This document shows, in pieces, positions 7,839 to 14,613 of a DNA stretch of 36,223 nt (positions are counted from its first letter, which is position 1; every line of letters begins with the position of its first letter). The translations under genes were made by a program, and so were the position numbers. The notes beneath the pieces are model-generated. The model worked only from the letters and a program-made list of their open reading frames with translations, was not told the DNA's origin and did no database searches. The stretch comes from Acidobacteriota bacterium. GTDB lineage: Bacteria > Acidobacteriota > Polarisedimenticolia > Gp22-AA2 > AA152. The stretch lies in NCBI GenBank assembly GCA_003222305.1, contig QHVQ01000008.1, positions 8,971 to 45,193 of the forward strand, given 5' to 3'.

Positions 7839-9206
7839 ATGTTCGAGAAGCTTTCGGAGGACGCTCCGCCCGAAGGGAGGCTGCAGAGCTTTTTGTCCGC
7901 ATCGGGGCGGGACCTGAGCCTGGCGGAGCGCATGGTAGAAGAGGCCCTTCTGGCCGGGGCAGAGGAGGCCGAAATCTACTTGAAGACCAGCGCAACCACG
8001 GGGATCTATCTGCAAGGCGGATTCGCAACCCTGGCGGGCGGCCACGAGCGCGGGTTGGCACTGCGCGTCTTCGATGGACGCGGAAATTTCTCGCATGCGT
8101 TCTCCTCCTGGACCCAACCAGAGGTCGGCGCCCGGATGATCCGGAGTGCCATGGCGGCGCTACGCTCGGTCACTGGAGACCCGGTGACGCCGGCGTTTCC
8201 CGCGCCATGCCCCGCGGCCCCGTTTCCTGAGATCGAAGGGGTGCTCGATGGGGCCGTGGTGGAAACCGATCCGGCAGCGAAGCGTGCCTTGCTGGAGCGT
8301 GCCCTGGCAGCGGCGTCTCGGCAGGCGGTTGCCAAGATCTTGGTTTCCTATCGCGATGGCGCCTCTCGCGTGGTACTGGCAAACAGCCGGGGACTGAAAG
8401 CCGTCTTCACCAGAACCTTGACACTGCTCACGCTTACGCGTTCGGAGGAAGGTGGACCCACCCTGCATGGGGAGGTGGCGAGCTGTCACCTGCATCCGGA
8501 CGAAATCACCGAGAGCACGGACAGGCTGCTCCGTCTAGATCGATCTGGACCCGAGGAAGTGATCCCTACCTCCTGCCTTCTTCTGGAGTCCGCCGCTGCC
8601 ACGGACATTGTGCGCTGGATCGAGCATGAGCTGGTCACGAGCCGGGCATCTCCCCCGGAAGTGGAAGGATTTCGCCGGATCGCGTCCGAGGCAGTGGAAG
8701 TGGTGGATGATCCTCTGCTGCCCGGAGGCGTGGCCAGCTCCCCCTTCGATGGCGAGGGATTTGCGTCGGTTCCTTTGCGACTCGTGAAATCGGGCATTCG
8801 ACTCGCGCGTTTCGACCAGGTTCCAGAGAATGGACCGGCGGGAACCAGGCATTCGGTCCGCTCCTCCTATCGAGACCTTCCGGCCCCAGGGGGAACCAAT
8901 TTGATCATTCTTCCCGGCCGCAGGCATCGGGATGAAATGCTTCAAAGCCTGGATAGGGGATTTCTCTTGGCAGCGCTGGAATGTGACGCCCGCGGGGGGC
9001 AGCGAGACGAGGCAACGCTGTGGCGGGGGATCGGCTGGGAGGTTCGGGACGGCCTCTTGACGAGACGATGCCGCCGAGTCCTGTTTCGGGCCGCGCCTCG
9101 GCAGCTTCTGGAGGGGATCCTGGAAGTCTCCCGGGATGTCCGTTGCTCCCTGCGAAGGGCCACCGCCCTGGGTTGTCCCGATCTGCTCATCCGCCCTCAG
9201 GACTAA
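7839..9206 (+). CDS. pmbA: TldE/PmbA family protein, non-catalytic partner of TldD
   Basis: TldE (PmbA) pairs with TldD and shapes the substrate chamber, but lacks the HExxxH zinc motif; none is present here. The N-terminal region (SLAERMVEEALLAGAEEAEI, then GIYLQGGF and GLALRVFD) matches the shared TldD/TldE N-terminal domain, and the C-terminal half contains PmbA-like blocks (TRHSVRSSYRDLPAPGGTN). The start chosen is ATG at 7839, eight bases after GGAGG, giving 455 residues. The ORF track uses ATG at 7809, which has no ribosome binding site. The last 20 bases overlap the 3' end of the convergent kinase gene. Assignment to TldE rather than a second TldD rests on the missing zinc motif and the nearby tldD. 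Confidence 0.87.
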   Translation: MFEKLSEDAPPEGRLQSFLSASGRDLSLAERMVEEALLAGAEEAEIYLKTSATTGIYLQGGFATLAGGHERGLALRVFDGRGNFSHAFSSWTQPEVGARMIRSAMAALRSVTGDPVTPAFPAPCPAAPFPEIEGVLDGAVVETDPAAKRALLERALAAASRQAVAKILVSYRDGASRVVLANSRGLKAVFTRTLTLLTLTRSEEGGPTLHGEVASCHLHPDEITESTDRLLRLDRSGPEEVIPTSCLLLESAAATDIVRWIEHELVTSRASPPEVEGFRRIASEAVEVVDDPLLPGGVASSPFDGEGFASVPLRLVKSGIRLARFDQVPENGPAGTRHSVRSSYRDLPAPGGTNLIILPGRRHRDEMLQSLDRGFLLAALECDARGGQRDEATLWRGIGWEVRDGLLTRRCRRVLFRAAPRQLLEGILEVSRDVRCSLRRATALGCPDLLIRPQD

Positions 9207-10182
9207 AGACATATTTTTCGAAGAGTGAAAAGATCGTGTGATAGCGCTGGTCCGTGAGCATGGCGCTACGGGCCATGCGGACCGTCCTCGGAATGTATCC
9301 TCGGTATTCCGCATTCCCCAAATGGGCGACCTGATACCCAAACGTTCCCAAGTCCTTGATGTTTCGTTGGAGCGCCATCCGAGCGAATTCCGCCTTAAAC
9401 TCCTCGGGGGAGAGGTCCCGCCGCCGGGCAAGAAAATATCGGATTCCCTCTTCCCTCAAATCCTGATCCAGATCGAGGGATGAATCCCTCAGCAGCGACG
9501 CCAGATCGTAGGAAGCCGGTCCCAGGCGGGCGTCCTGGTAATCGATGACCCGCAGACCCCCTGGGGTGATCATGAGGTTACGGGACTGAAAGTCGCGGTG
9601 ACATAGGACCCGCTTCGCGGAATCAAGGGAGGCAGCCAACCACTGGAAAAAGCTCTTGAATCCTGCCTCTTCCGAGGGGGCGGGGCGGACTCCCTGATAT
9701 CCCAGAACGAAGTGCTTGTAGAAGTGGTCCAGCTCCCAGAGGAGCTTTGCTTCATCCAGTGCCACCCGGCGAGCCGCGGCATGAGGGGGAAGTTCCCGCG
9801 TCCCGCTTTCCTGAAGAAGGATGATGATGTCGATGGCCTCCCGATAGAGGGCAGGTCGATCGATGGAGGGATCGCACAGCAATGCCAGCTGGAGTGTGGT
9901 GTCTCCGAGGTCCTCCAGCAAGATTGCCCCATATTCGGGGAAGACTCGTTCGATCTTTGGTACCGGGACCCCTACATGCTCCAGATGCTCGTGATTCCCC
10001 TTCAGTGGGAATCCCTCCCAGTCAAAGACGTGAGGGTAGAGCATGAGAACGCTCGAGGGGTCTCCGGGTGCAGTGAGTCTAAAAAACCTCCGGGTGGAAG
10101 CGTCTCCTTTCAGGGGGACAGCCACCGTCCCGGGCGGAAAATGCTCGTTAAGCAGGGAATTGAGGGCCGGGGGAGTGGACAT
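9187..10182 (-). CDS. amgK: AmgK-like N-acetylmuramate/N-acetylglucosamine anomeric kinase
   Basis: AmgK phosphorylates the anomeric hydroxyl of MurNAc (and GlcNAc) in the peptidoglycan recycling route that bypasses de novo synthesis. The 331-residue protein has an aminoglycoside phosphotransferase-type fold: GDASTRRFFRL nucleotide loop, LLEDLGD hinge, Brenner motif CHRDFQSRNLM and the metal-binding VIDYQDARLGPASYDLASLL, which closely matches AmgK proteins, as does the C-terminal QRNIKDLGTFG. The ATG at 10180-10182 overlaps the stop of the upstream nucleotidyltransferase (TAATG), so the two are probably translated together; the ORF track start at 10317 lies inside that gene. The pairing with a MurU-like enzyme is the strongest support against an antibiotic kinase. 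Confidence 0.85.
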   Translation of the reverse strand: MSTPPALNSLLNEHFPPGTVAVPLKGDASTRRFFRLTAPGDPSSVLMLYPHVFDWEGFPLKGNHEHLEHVGVPVPKIERVFPEYGAILLEDLGDTTLQLALLCDPSIDRPALYREAIDIIILLQESGTRELPPHAAARRVALDEAKLLWELDHFYKHFVLGYQGVRPAPSEEAGFKSFFQWLAASLDSAKRVLCHRDFQSRNLMITPGGLRVIDYQDARLGPASYDLASLLRDSSLDLDQDLREEGIRYFLARRRDLSPEEFKAEFARMALQRNIKDLGTFGYQVAHLGNAEYRGYIPRTVRMARSAMLTDQRYHTIFSLFEKYVFSPEGG

Positions 10183-11267
10183 TAAAAGGATGCCAGGAGC
10201 AGCCCGTCCATCCGCTCTAATCCGTTCAGGTCTCCGCCATAAGCTCGTTCGTCCATGATAATTTTTCGGCGAAGACGGGCTCTTGAGGGAATGTGTGCGC
10301 CAAATCCCACGATGCATTCGTTCAGGGAAGCTTCCGCTCCGACCTGGACATCGTCCCAGAGGATGCTGCGAATGAGGCTCGCCCTGTGACGGAGGATCAC
10401 CCGGTCCCCAAGGACTGCGCCGGCGGCGAAGCTGCCGCCCTCCATTCTGATGTTTTCGCCCGCGAGAAAAGTTGGTTCTACTGTTCCCTCCAGGGCCTTA
10501 GCAGGGGTGGCGCTGTACACGCCTTCGCGCATACGGATTCTCTGGAGGTATCCGCTGTCACCGCAGGCCAGCAGCTCCAAAGAGCCATCCAGGTATCGCT
10601 GTGGTGTTCCGAGCTCTTTCCAGAACCCAAGGTGCAGATAACCTGAAATCCTGCCCTCTGCTTCGATCAGCCTTGGATAGACCTCACGGTTGATCTCGCT
10701 CTTCACGACAGGAGGGATCTCCCGAAAAATGGTCGGTTCAAGAATGTGTATCCCGGTGAAGTGATACTTGGGCACTCCAGAATCTTTTCCGGGCCGCCCG
10801 GCGATCCGGACAATTCTGCCAGTATGCTCCATCTCCACGGCTCCATACTCGGTGCCCTCCTGGTAGGGAGTTAGGACGAGTGTCGCCAAAGCGCGGGTCT
10901 GCCGATGGTGCTCTAGAGCCAACAGAAGGGCGCAGTCGGTGACGAAATCGGAATTGACCATAATCAATGTCCCGTCCACTAGAAGCCGTTCAGCGTTCTT
11001 GAGTCCCCCACCCGTACCGAGGATGACCGGCTCTTCCAGGAAGTTCACGAGAAGGCCCAGCGCGCGGATTTGTGGCTCGATACAACGGAGGGTATCGGGG
11101 CGGTAATGAAGGTTGATGGCCACCTCGGTGACGCCGTTTCGGGCCAGATGTTCGAGCAGGTGGAGGATTGTGGCACGATTGAGGAGTGGGAGGGCTGGCT
11201 TGGCGCGGTCCCAGGTGAGAGGTTTCATCCTCTCCCCGTATCCGGCGGCTAGTACCATCGCTTTCAT
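10182..11267 (-). CDS. MurU-like sugar-1-phosphate nucleotidyltransferase with left-handed beta-helix tail
   Basis: Probable uridylyltransferase turning MurNAc-1-phosphate into UDP-MurNAc in peptidoglycan salvage. The N-terminal Rossmann-like domain begins MKAMVLAAGYGERMKPLT, with the GERM variant of the nucleotide-binding loop seen in MurU, then KPALPL, EEPVILGTGGGL and MVNSDFVTD. Residues from ~245 to 361 contain hexapeptide-like repeats (GENIRMEGGSFAAGAVLGD and following), a left-handed beta-helix as in GDP-mannose or glucose-1-phosphate nucleotidyltransferases. Classical MurU (about 223 residues) lacks this tail. The start has GGAGG just upstream. It overlaps amgK by one base. A GDP-mannose-type activity cannot be excluded, but the AmgK partner favours MurU. 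Confidence 0.75.
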   Translation of the reverse strand: MKAMVLAAGYGERMKPLTWDRAKPALPLLNRATILHLLEHLARNGVTEVAINLHYRPDTLRCIEPQIRALGLLVNFLEEPVILGTGGGLKNAERLLVDGTLIMVNSDFVTDCALLLALEHHRQTRALATLVLTPYQEGTEYGAVEMEHTGRIVRIAGRPGKDSGVPKYHFTGIHILEPTIFREIPPVVKSEINREVYPRLIEAEGRISGYLHLGFWKELGTPQRYLDGSLELLACGDSGYLQRIRMREGVYSATPAKALEGTVEPTFLAGENIRMEGGSFAAGAVLGDRVILRHRASLIRSILWDDVQVGAEASLNECIVGFGAHIPSRARLRRKIIMDERAYGGDLNGLERMDGLLLASF

Positions 11268-11390
11268 ATCTCCTCCGGAATATGCTGCTGCGCCAAAGGT
11301 CGGCGGGACGACAATACTAGGAAGCAGCGCTCCTCACGGTTTTCTCTGCGCACCCCTCTCAAAAATACCCGTGATCAACTATCCTCACCT

Positions 11391-11951
11391 CTATGCCCTT
11401 ATGCCAAATATCATATTTCTTGTGCTAATTCGATTTTCTGCTTTATATCTATTGAAAAGATCTACGTAGGTGCTGGTAATAAAGTCCTCTCTCTGGTAGC
11501 CCAGCTGCCTGGCTAGTCTTCGTACGGCTTCAGGTCTTCCCTCGATTTCGATATAGTCACCTATGGGTGTTTCGTCAAGACTGATCAATGTCGCATCCTT
11601 GTGGAAGATTGTCCGAAATTTCTCGTAACGGAATGCACACCTGAGGCCGAGGCAGGTAAGGATCTTGAGAGCCGTTTTCCCGTCAGACACCTGGGTCTCC
11701 AATTCCAGTCTCGCTTTGGTTGACTTTAGGATGCGGCTCCGTCCCTTGAACGTCAGAGTGGCCTCGCCATCCGCGAGGCGGAGTCGAAGGAGAGAGCCGG
11801 AACGCCGAATCCTTCCATCGCGGTAGTCAAAGACTATGTTGTCTTCAAAGTGCCGGCGTTTCAGGAGCGTGGCACCGGCGTCGCGCAAGCGGGTCTTGAG
11901 AAGGGACGGTCGTTTTACGCGAAGCTTTATCTCGGTTTCGCGCTGCTCCAC
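11391..11951 (-). CDS. CYTH-domain protein (class IV adenylate cyclase / triphosphatase family)
   Basis: CYTH proteins bind triphosphate substrates in a beta-tunnel; members are adenylate cyclases (CyaB), thiamine triphosphatases or inorganic triphosphatases. The signature ExExK appears at the N-terminus as ETEIKLRV. Further charged strands fit the fold: RLRLADGEATLTFKG, RLELETQV, RYEKFRT, and SLDETPIGDYIEIEG, with alternating acidic and basic residues. The start is GTG at 11949-11951, seven bases after GGAGG. Length 186 is typical. The last ~20 codons (after the conserved TSTYVDLF) are strikingly AT-rich compared with the rest. It is divergent from nth and upstream of the MurU-like gene (123-base gap). 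Which triphosphate it acts on cannot be told. Confidence 0.85.
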   Translation of the reverse strand: MEQRETEIKLRVKRPSLLKTRLRDAGATLLKRRHFEDNIVFDYRDGRIRRSGSLLRLRLADGEATLTFKGRSRILKSTKARLELETQVSDGKTALKILTCLGLRCAFRYEKFRTIFHKDATLISLDETPIGDYIEIEGRPEAVRRLARQLGYQREDFITSTYVDLFNRYKAENRISTRNMIFGIRA

Positions 11952-11970
11952 GACGCTTCCTCCGGCGGTA

Positions 11971-11979
11971 CTTATACCA
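11971..11979 (-). promoter_or_regulatory. Possible extended -10 of the CYTH gene
   Basis: TGG followed by TATAAG (five of six consensus bases) lies about 20 bases before the GTG start, leaving a short leader that begins with the GGAGG. No good -35 is seen. Confidence 0.35.
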
Positions 11980-12009
11980 CAGCTACCTGGGTGCTCTGAT
12001 TCCCCTACG

Positions 12010-12018
12010 TGCTAGAAT
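12010..12018 (+). promoter_or_regulatory. Possible extended -10 of nth
   Basis: TGC followed by TAGAAT, the same -10 hexamer as at tldD and the GGDEF gene. The predicted start near 12025 leaves a ~17-base leader that includes the GAGAGGA ribosome binding site of the GTG at 12042. No clear -35. The ORF track start (GTG 12009) lies inside this element. Confidence 0.35.
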
Positions 12019-12041
12019 CCGCCTTATTGAGAGGACTTCGC

Positions 12042-12734
12042 GTGCCCAGGACCAGCCTCAATGCGCGTGCTGCCCGTATTCTGGAGCGAATGGAAAAGGA
12101 GTATCCGGAGGTCGAGTGTGCCCTTAGCCACGACAACCCGCTCCAACTGTTGGTGGCCACCATCCTCTCCGCCCAGTGCACTGATGCACGGGTGAACATG
12201 GTCACCCCTGAGCTGTTCCGCAAGTACCCCGATGCGGCTGCATTTGCACGTGCTGACCTGCGCCAACTCGAATCGACCATCCGGAGCACCGGTTTTTTCA
12301 GGAGTAAGGCGAGGAACCTTCGGGAATCCTGTCGCGCTATTCAGAAGAGATTCGGTGGAAGGGTTCCAGGCAGGCTGGAGGACCTGGTAACACTCCCCGG
12401 GGTAGGGCGCAAGACCGCCAACGTGGTTCTGGGAAGCGCCTTCGGGATTCCTGGAATAACCGTGGACACCCACGTCGGTCGTCTCTCCCGACGCCTTGGT
12501 CTTACGAAGCAAGCGGACCCGGTGAAGGTGGAACTCGACCTCATGAAGCTGATTCCACAGAAGAAATGGTCGTCGTTCTCCTTGCAGCTCATCTGGCATG
12601 GCCGGAAGGTTTGTCACGCTCGCGCCCCCCGTTGCGGGGAATGCACTCTCATGAGTCTTTGCCCCTATCCCTCCCAAACAGGCGCAGTTGGGGGCCACAC
12701 CACCGGTAGCTCCGCCAGATTCAGGCACGCCTGA
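12042..12734 (+). CDS. nth: Endonuclease III (DNA glycosylase/AP lyase)
   Basis: Base-excision repair enzyme that removes oxidised pyrimidines and nicks abasic sites. The ~230-residue product shows LLVATILSAQCTDARVN, the helix-hairpin-helix LPGVGRKTANVVLG with the catalytic lysine, the catalytic aspartate in TVDTHVGRLSRRLG, and the C-terminal [4Fe-4S] ligands spaced C-x6-C-x2-C-x5-C (CHARAPRCGECTLMSLC). All key residues are present. GTG at 12042 is preferred because GAGAGGA precedes it by six bases and it yields the usual N-terminal length; the ORF track start at 12009 adds 11 residues overlapping the -10 element. It is divergent from the CYTH gene. Confidence 0.95.
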   Translation: MPRTSLNARAARILERMEKEYPEVECALSHDNPLQLLVATILSAQCTDARVNMVTPELFRKYPDAAAFARADLRQLESTIRSTGFFRSKARNLRESCRAIQKRFGGRVPGRLEDLVTLPGVGRKTANVVLGSAFGIPGITVDTHVGRLSRRLGLTKQADPVKVELDLMKLIPQKKWSSFSLQLIWHGRKVCHARAPRCGECTLMSLCPYPSQTGAVGGHTTGSSARFRHA

Positions 12735-12868
12735 TCGGAATCACACCTCTTTTGATCAATGGGGAATGATGGGAGAGGACTCAGTCAGGAGAATCTCAGC
12801 CGCCACCCACGGATCTCCGAGTAGCCGTCATGCTGGCGGCCTGTCTCTGGATGGCCTTCCTGCCGCTC

Positions 12869-12888
12869 CCGGCTGGTAGGTCAGCCGG
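12869..12888. terminator. Hairpin between convergent nth and the secreted-protein gene
   Basis: CCGGCTG, six-base loop, CAGCCGG: a perfect seven-pair stem readable on both strands, within the 207-base gap between two convergent genes. There is no T-run on either side, so an intrinsic terminator is only a possibility. I see no gene in the gap; a 12-base palindrome (TGAACCGGTTCA) lies at 12933-12944, over the stop codon of the next gene. Confidence 0.3.
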
Positions 12889-12941
12889 CTCAGCGGTTCT
12901 CTGCAGACGGATCTCCTCCGGTGGCGGAGCGGTGAACCGGT

Positions 12942-13517
12942 TCAGGGACCGCCTGACTTCGGCTTTTCCAAGGACTTCCGGATGGTCTCGATGAGCACCG
13001 GTACCGGCTTGCTGATTTCCGAGGGGTCGTTGACTCTTTCGGCCTTCCCTTGATCATTGATCCGGTATTCGCCGTAGTGGAAGGCGGCCGTGGTGTAGGC
13101 CTCCGCAAATTTCTTCGGATTCAGCAGAAAGACCACATAGAACTTGCCGGCCTGATAGTTGGTGAGATCTCCCTCCATGTCCGACTTAAAGGCAATCTTG
13201 ACTTTGGAACTCGATGCCTTTCCCTTGATGGACTCATCGATCTGTAGAACGGCGTAACTGCTTTCCCAATAAGTGTAGCGCCTCGACCGGGGCTGGTTTC
13301 TTGAAGGTCCCGGGTGCGGGATGGCGCCCACTTCCACCACGCGTCCCTTCACGATGAGATCCGCCCATCGCACCAAGTCCTTGAACTCGGGTTTCACCAC
13401 TTTGCCGGCGCCGTAGCCGATGGCGCCGCGTGGCACCTGCTCCGGGGCGGCGGCGAGCTGAGCGGAGCCCAGGATTAACAACACGAAAAGTGAGGAGAAG
13501 CGACGGCTGCTAGTCAC
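12942..13517 (-). CDS. Secreted protein of unknown function
   Basis: I do not recognise the family. The 191-residue product starts with a signal peptide (RRFSSLFVLLILGSAQLAAA, cleaved before APEQ). The mature part contains a WADLIVKGRVVEVG segment and a beta-rich stretch (YAVLQIDESIKGKASSSKVK, then GKFYVVFLL), similar in style to small extracytoplasmic beta-barrel domains that begin 'aDlivvG.V' and include a 'G..YlvFL' strand. The C-terminus is a charged helix. The GTG at 13515-13517 overlaps the stop of the upstream GGDEF gene by eight bases and has AGGA close by, so the two genes are probably co-translated. The ORF track start at 13613 lies inside the GGDEF gene. No cysteines remain in the mature protein. 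Confidence 0.75.
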   Translation of the reverse strand: MTSSRRFSSLFVLLILGSAQLAAAPEQVPRGAIGYGAGKVVKPEFKDLVRWADLIVKGRVVEVGAIPHPGPSRNQPRSRRYTYWESSYAVLQIDESIKGKASSSKVKIAFKSDMEGDLTNYQAGKFYVVFLLNPKKFAEAYTTAAFHYGEYRINDQGKAERVNDPSEISKPVPVLIETIRKSLEKPKSGGP

Positions 13518-14484
13518 GGGTCCTGATGGAATGCGGATCCAGCACCGACCGGTTGCGTCCCGCCTCTTTGGCTTGGTAGAGGGCCCGGTCGGCCTCTCGC
13601 ACCAGGTCCTCATGGCCGACGATGCCCGAATTCATCGGATAAGTGGCGATGCCCTGACTGGAGGTGACTCGCACGTCTTCGTCGCTGAGGCGGAACAGGT
13701 GGGATTCCATGGCGAGCCGGATCCTCTCGGCGAGCTTGAAGGCGGGGGGTCCGGCGGTGGCTGGCAGGAGGATGACGAATTCATCGCCGCCGTATCGGGC
13801 CACCAGGTCCGTCTCCCTCGTGTTCCGGGTGAGGATTCGGCCGAATTCTCGGAGGACCTCGTCGCCGCTCATGTGTCCGTGACGATCGTTGACGATCTTG
13901 TAGTGATCCAGGTCCAGCATCATAAGCGAGAGGTATTCGCGGTAGCGGCGCGCCCGGCGAAACTCCTCCTGGAGCCGCTGGTTGAATGCCCGGTAGTTGC
14001 GAAGCGCGGTCTTCTCATCGTGGACCAGGAGCTGCTGCAGGCGGGAGTTGGCCTCCTTGAGCTCCTGGTTGGCCTGCTCCAGCTGGAGATACACATCCCG
14101 CTTCTTCAGCATGGTACGGATGCGTGAGCGGACTTCGTGGATGTTGGTAGGATCGGAGATGAGATCGTCCGCTCCGTGCTCCAGCATTTCCGCGGCCCCG
14201 GGAAGCCCTCCGCCGTTGGTTAACATGATGATGGGAATCATCCCCAGGTGGCAGTCCTTCTTCAGCTCGCGGGCCACCGCCTCGCCCGAAAGAGAGGGGA
14301 GGGCGCGATCCAGCAGGATGAGATCGGGGGTTTCCCGGCGCGCCATCTCCAGCGCCTGGGGACCGTCGCAGGCGGTGCTGACTACGAAGCTATCCTCCCG
14401 AAGCCAGTCGGTCAGGCGCCGGACATTCTCCGGCTCGTGGTCCACCACGAGGATTCGGTAGAGGTTTTGCAGGGTCCGCTCCAC
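13510..14484 (-). CDS. Receiver-GGDEF diguanylate cyclase with degenerate receiver
   Basis: Probable c-di-GMP synthase. Residues ~9-125 form a response-regulator receiver, ~130-155 a coiled-coil linker (QLEQANQELKEANSRLQQLL), and ~156-320 a GGDEF domain with an intact active site (RYGGDEF, 230-236), substrate-binding NDRHGH and the inhibitory RxxD site (RETD, five residues before GGDEF). The receiver keeps the phospho-acceptor aspartate (D59 in LILLDRALPS) but its acidic pair is D15-H16-E17 rather than DD, and the near-universal lysine is Asp (D111 in ISDPT). GTG at 14484 is the start used; the ribosome binding site is weak. A promoter lies 55 bases upstream, so expression can be separate from ftsZ. 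It overlaps the secreted-protein gene. Confidence 0.9.
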   Translation of the reverse strand: MERTLQNLYRILVVDHEPENVRRLTDWLREDSFVVSTACDGPQALEMARRETPDLILLDRALPSLSGEAVARELKKDCHLGMIPIIMLTNGGGLPGAAEMLEHGADDLISDPTNIHEVRSRIRTMLKKRDVYLQLEQANQELKEANSRLQQLLVHDEKTALRNYRAFNQRLQEEFRRARRYREYLSLMMLDLDHYKIVNDRHGHMSGDEVLREFGRILTRNTRETDLVARYGGDEFVILLPATAGPPAFKLAERIRLAMESHLFRLSDEDVRVTSSQGIATYPMNSGIVGHEDLVREADRALYQAKEAGRNRSVLDPHSIRTRD

Positions 14485-14538
14485 CCCAAAGCGTTGGCCT
14501 GCTCCCGCGCCCGTGCACGGCGCGGATGGGTGCCGCTC

Positions 14539-14567
14539 ATTCTATGCGCCCGCTTTCCTCAGTGCAA
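14539..14567 (-). promoter_or_regulatory. Promoter of the GGDEF gene
   Basis: TTGCAC and TAGAAT with a 17-base spacer, in the 129-base gap after ftsZ. The predicted transcript start near 14532 gives a leader of about 48 bases. No terminator is seen between ftsZ and this promoter, so read-through from the division cluster is also possible. Confidence 0.55.
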
Positions 14568-14613
14568 CACCTCGGAGGGTCCGCCGTATCCCATCGGCGC
14601 GGAAGCGCTCCCC

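Noticed and set aside
8535-9431. Minus-strand 298-residue ORF opposite pmbA and the end of amgK
   Set aside because: Shadow frame of two well-supported genes; composition lacks protein-like features.
11268-11390. Possible terminator (GTGA...TCAC then GGGTATTTTTG) between the CYTH and MurU-like genes
   Set aside because: The stem is only four pairs, and the T-run is short and displaced; not enough to call.
12830-12990. Short plus-strand ORF starting MLAACLWMAFLPLPAG, resembling a signal peptide
   Set aside because: No ribosome binding site, no recognisable mature protein, and it runs into the 3' end of the well-supported convergent gene.
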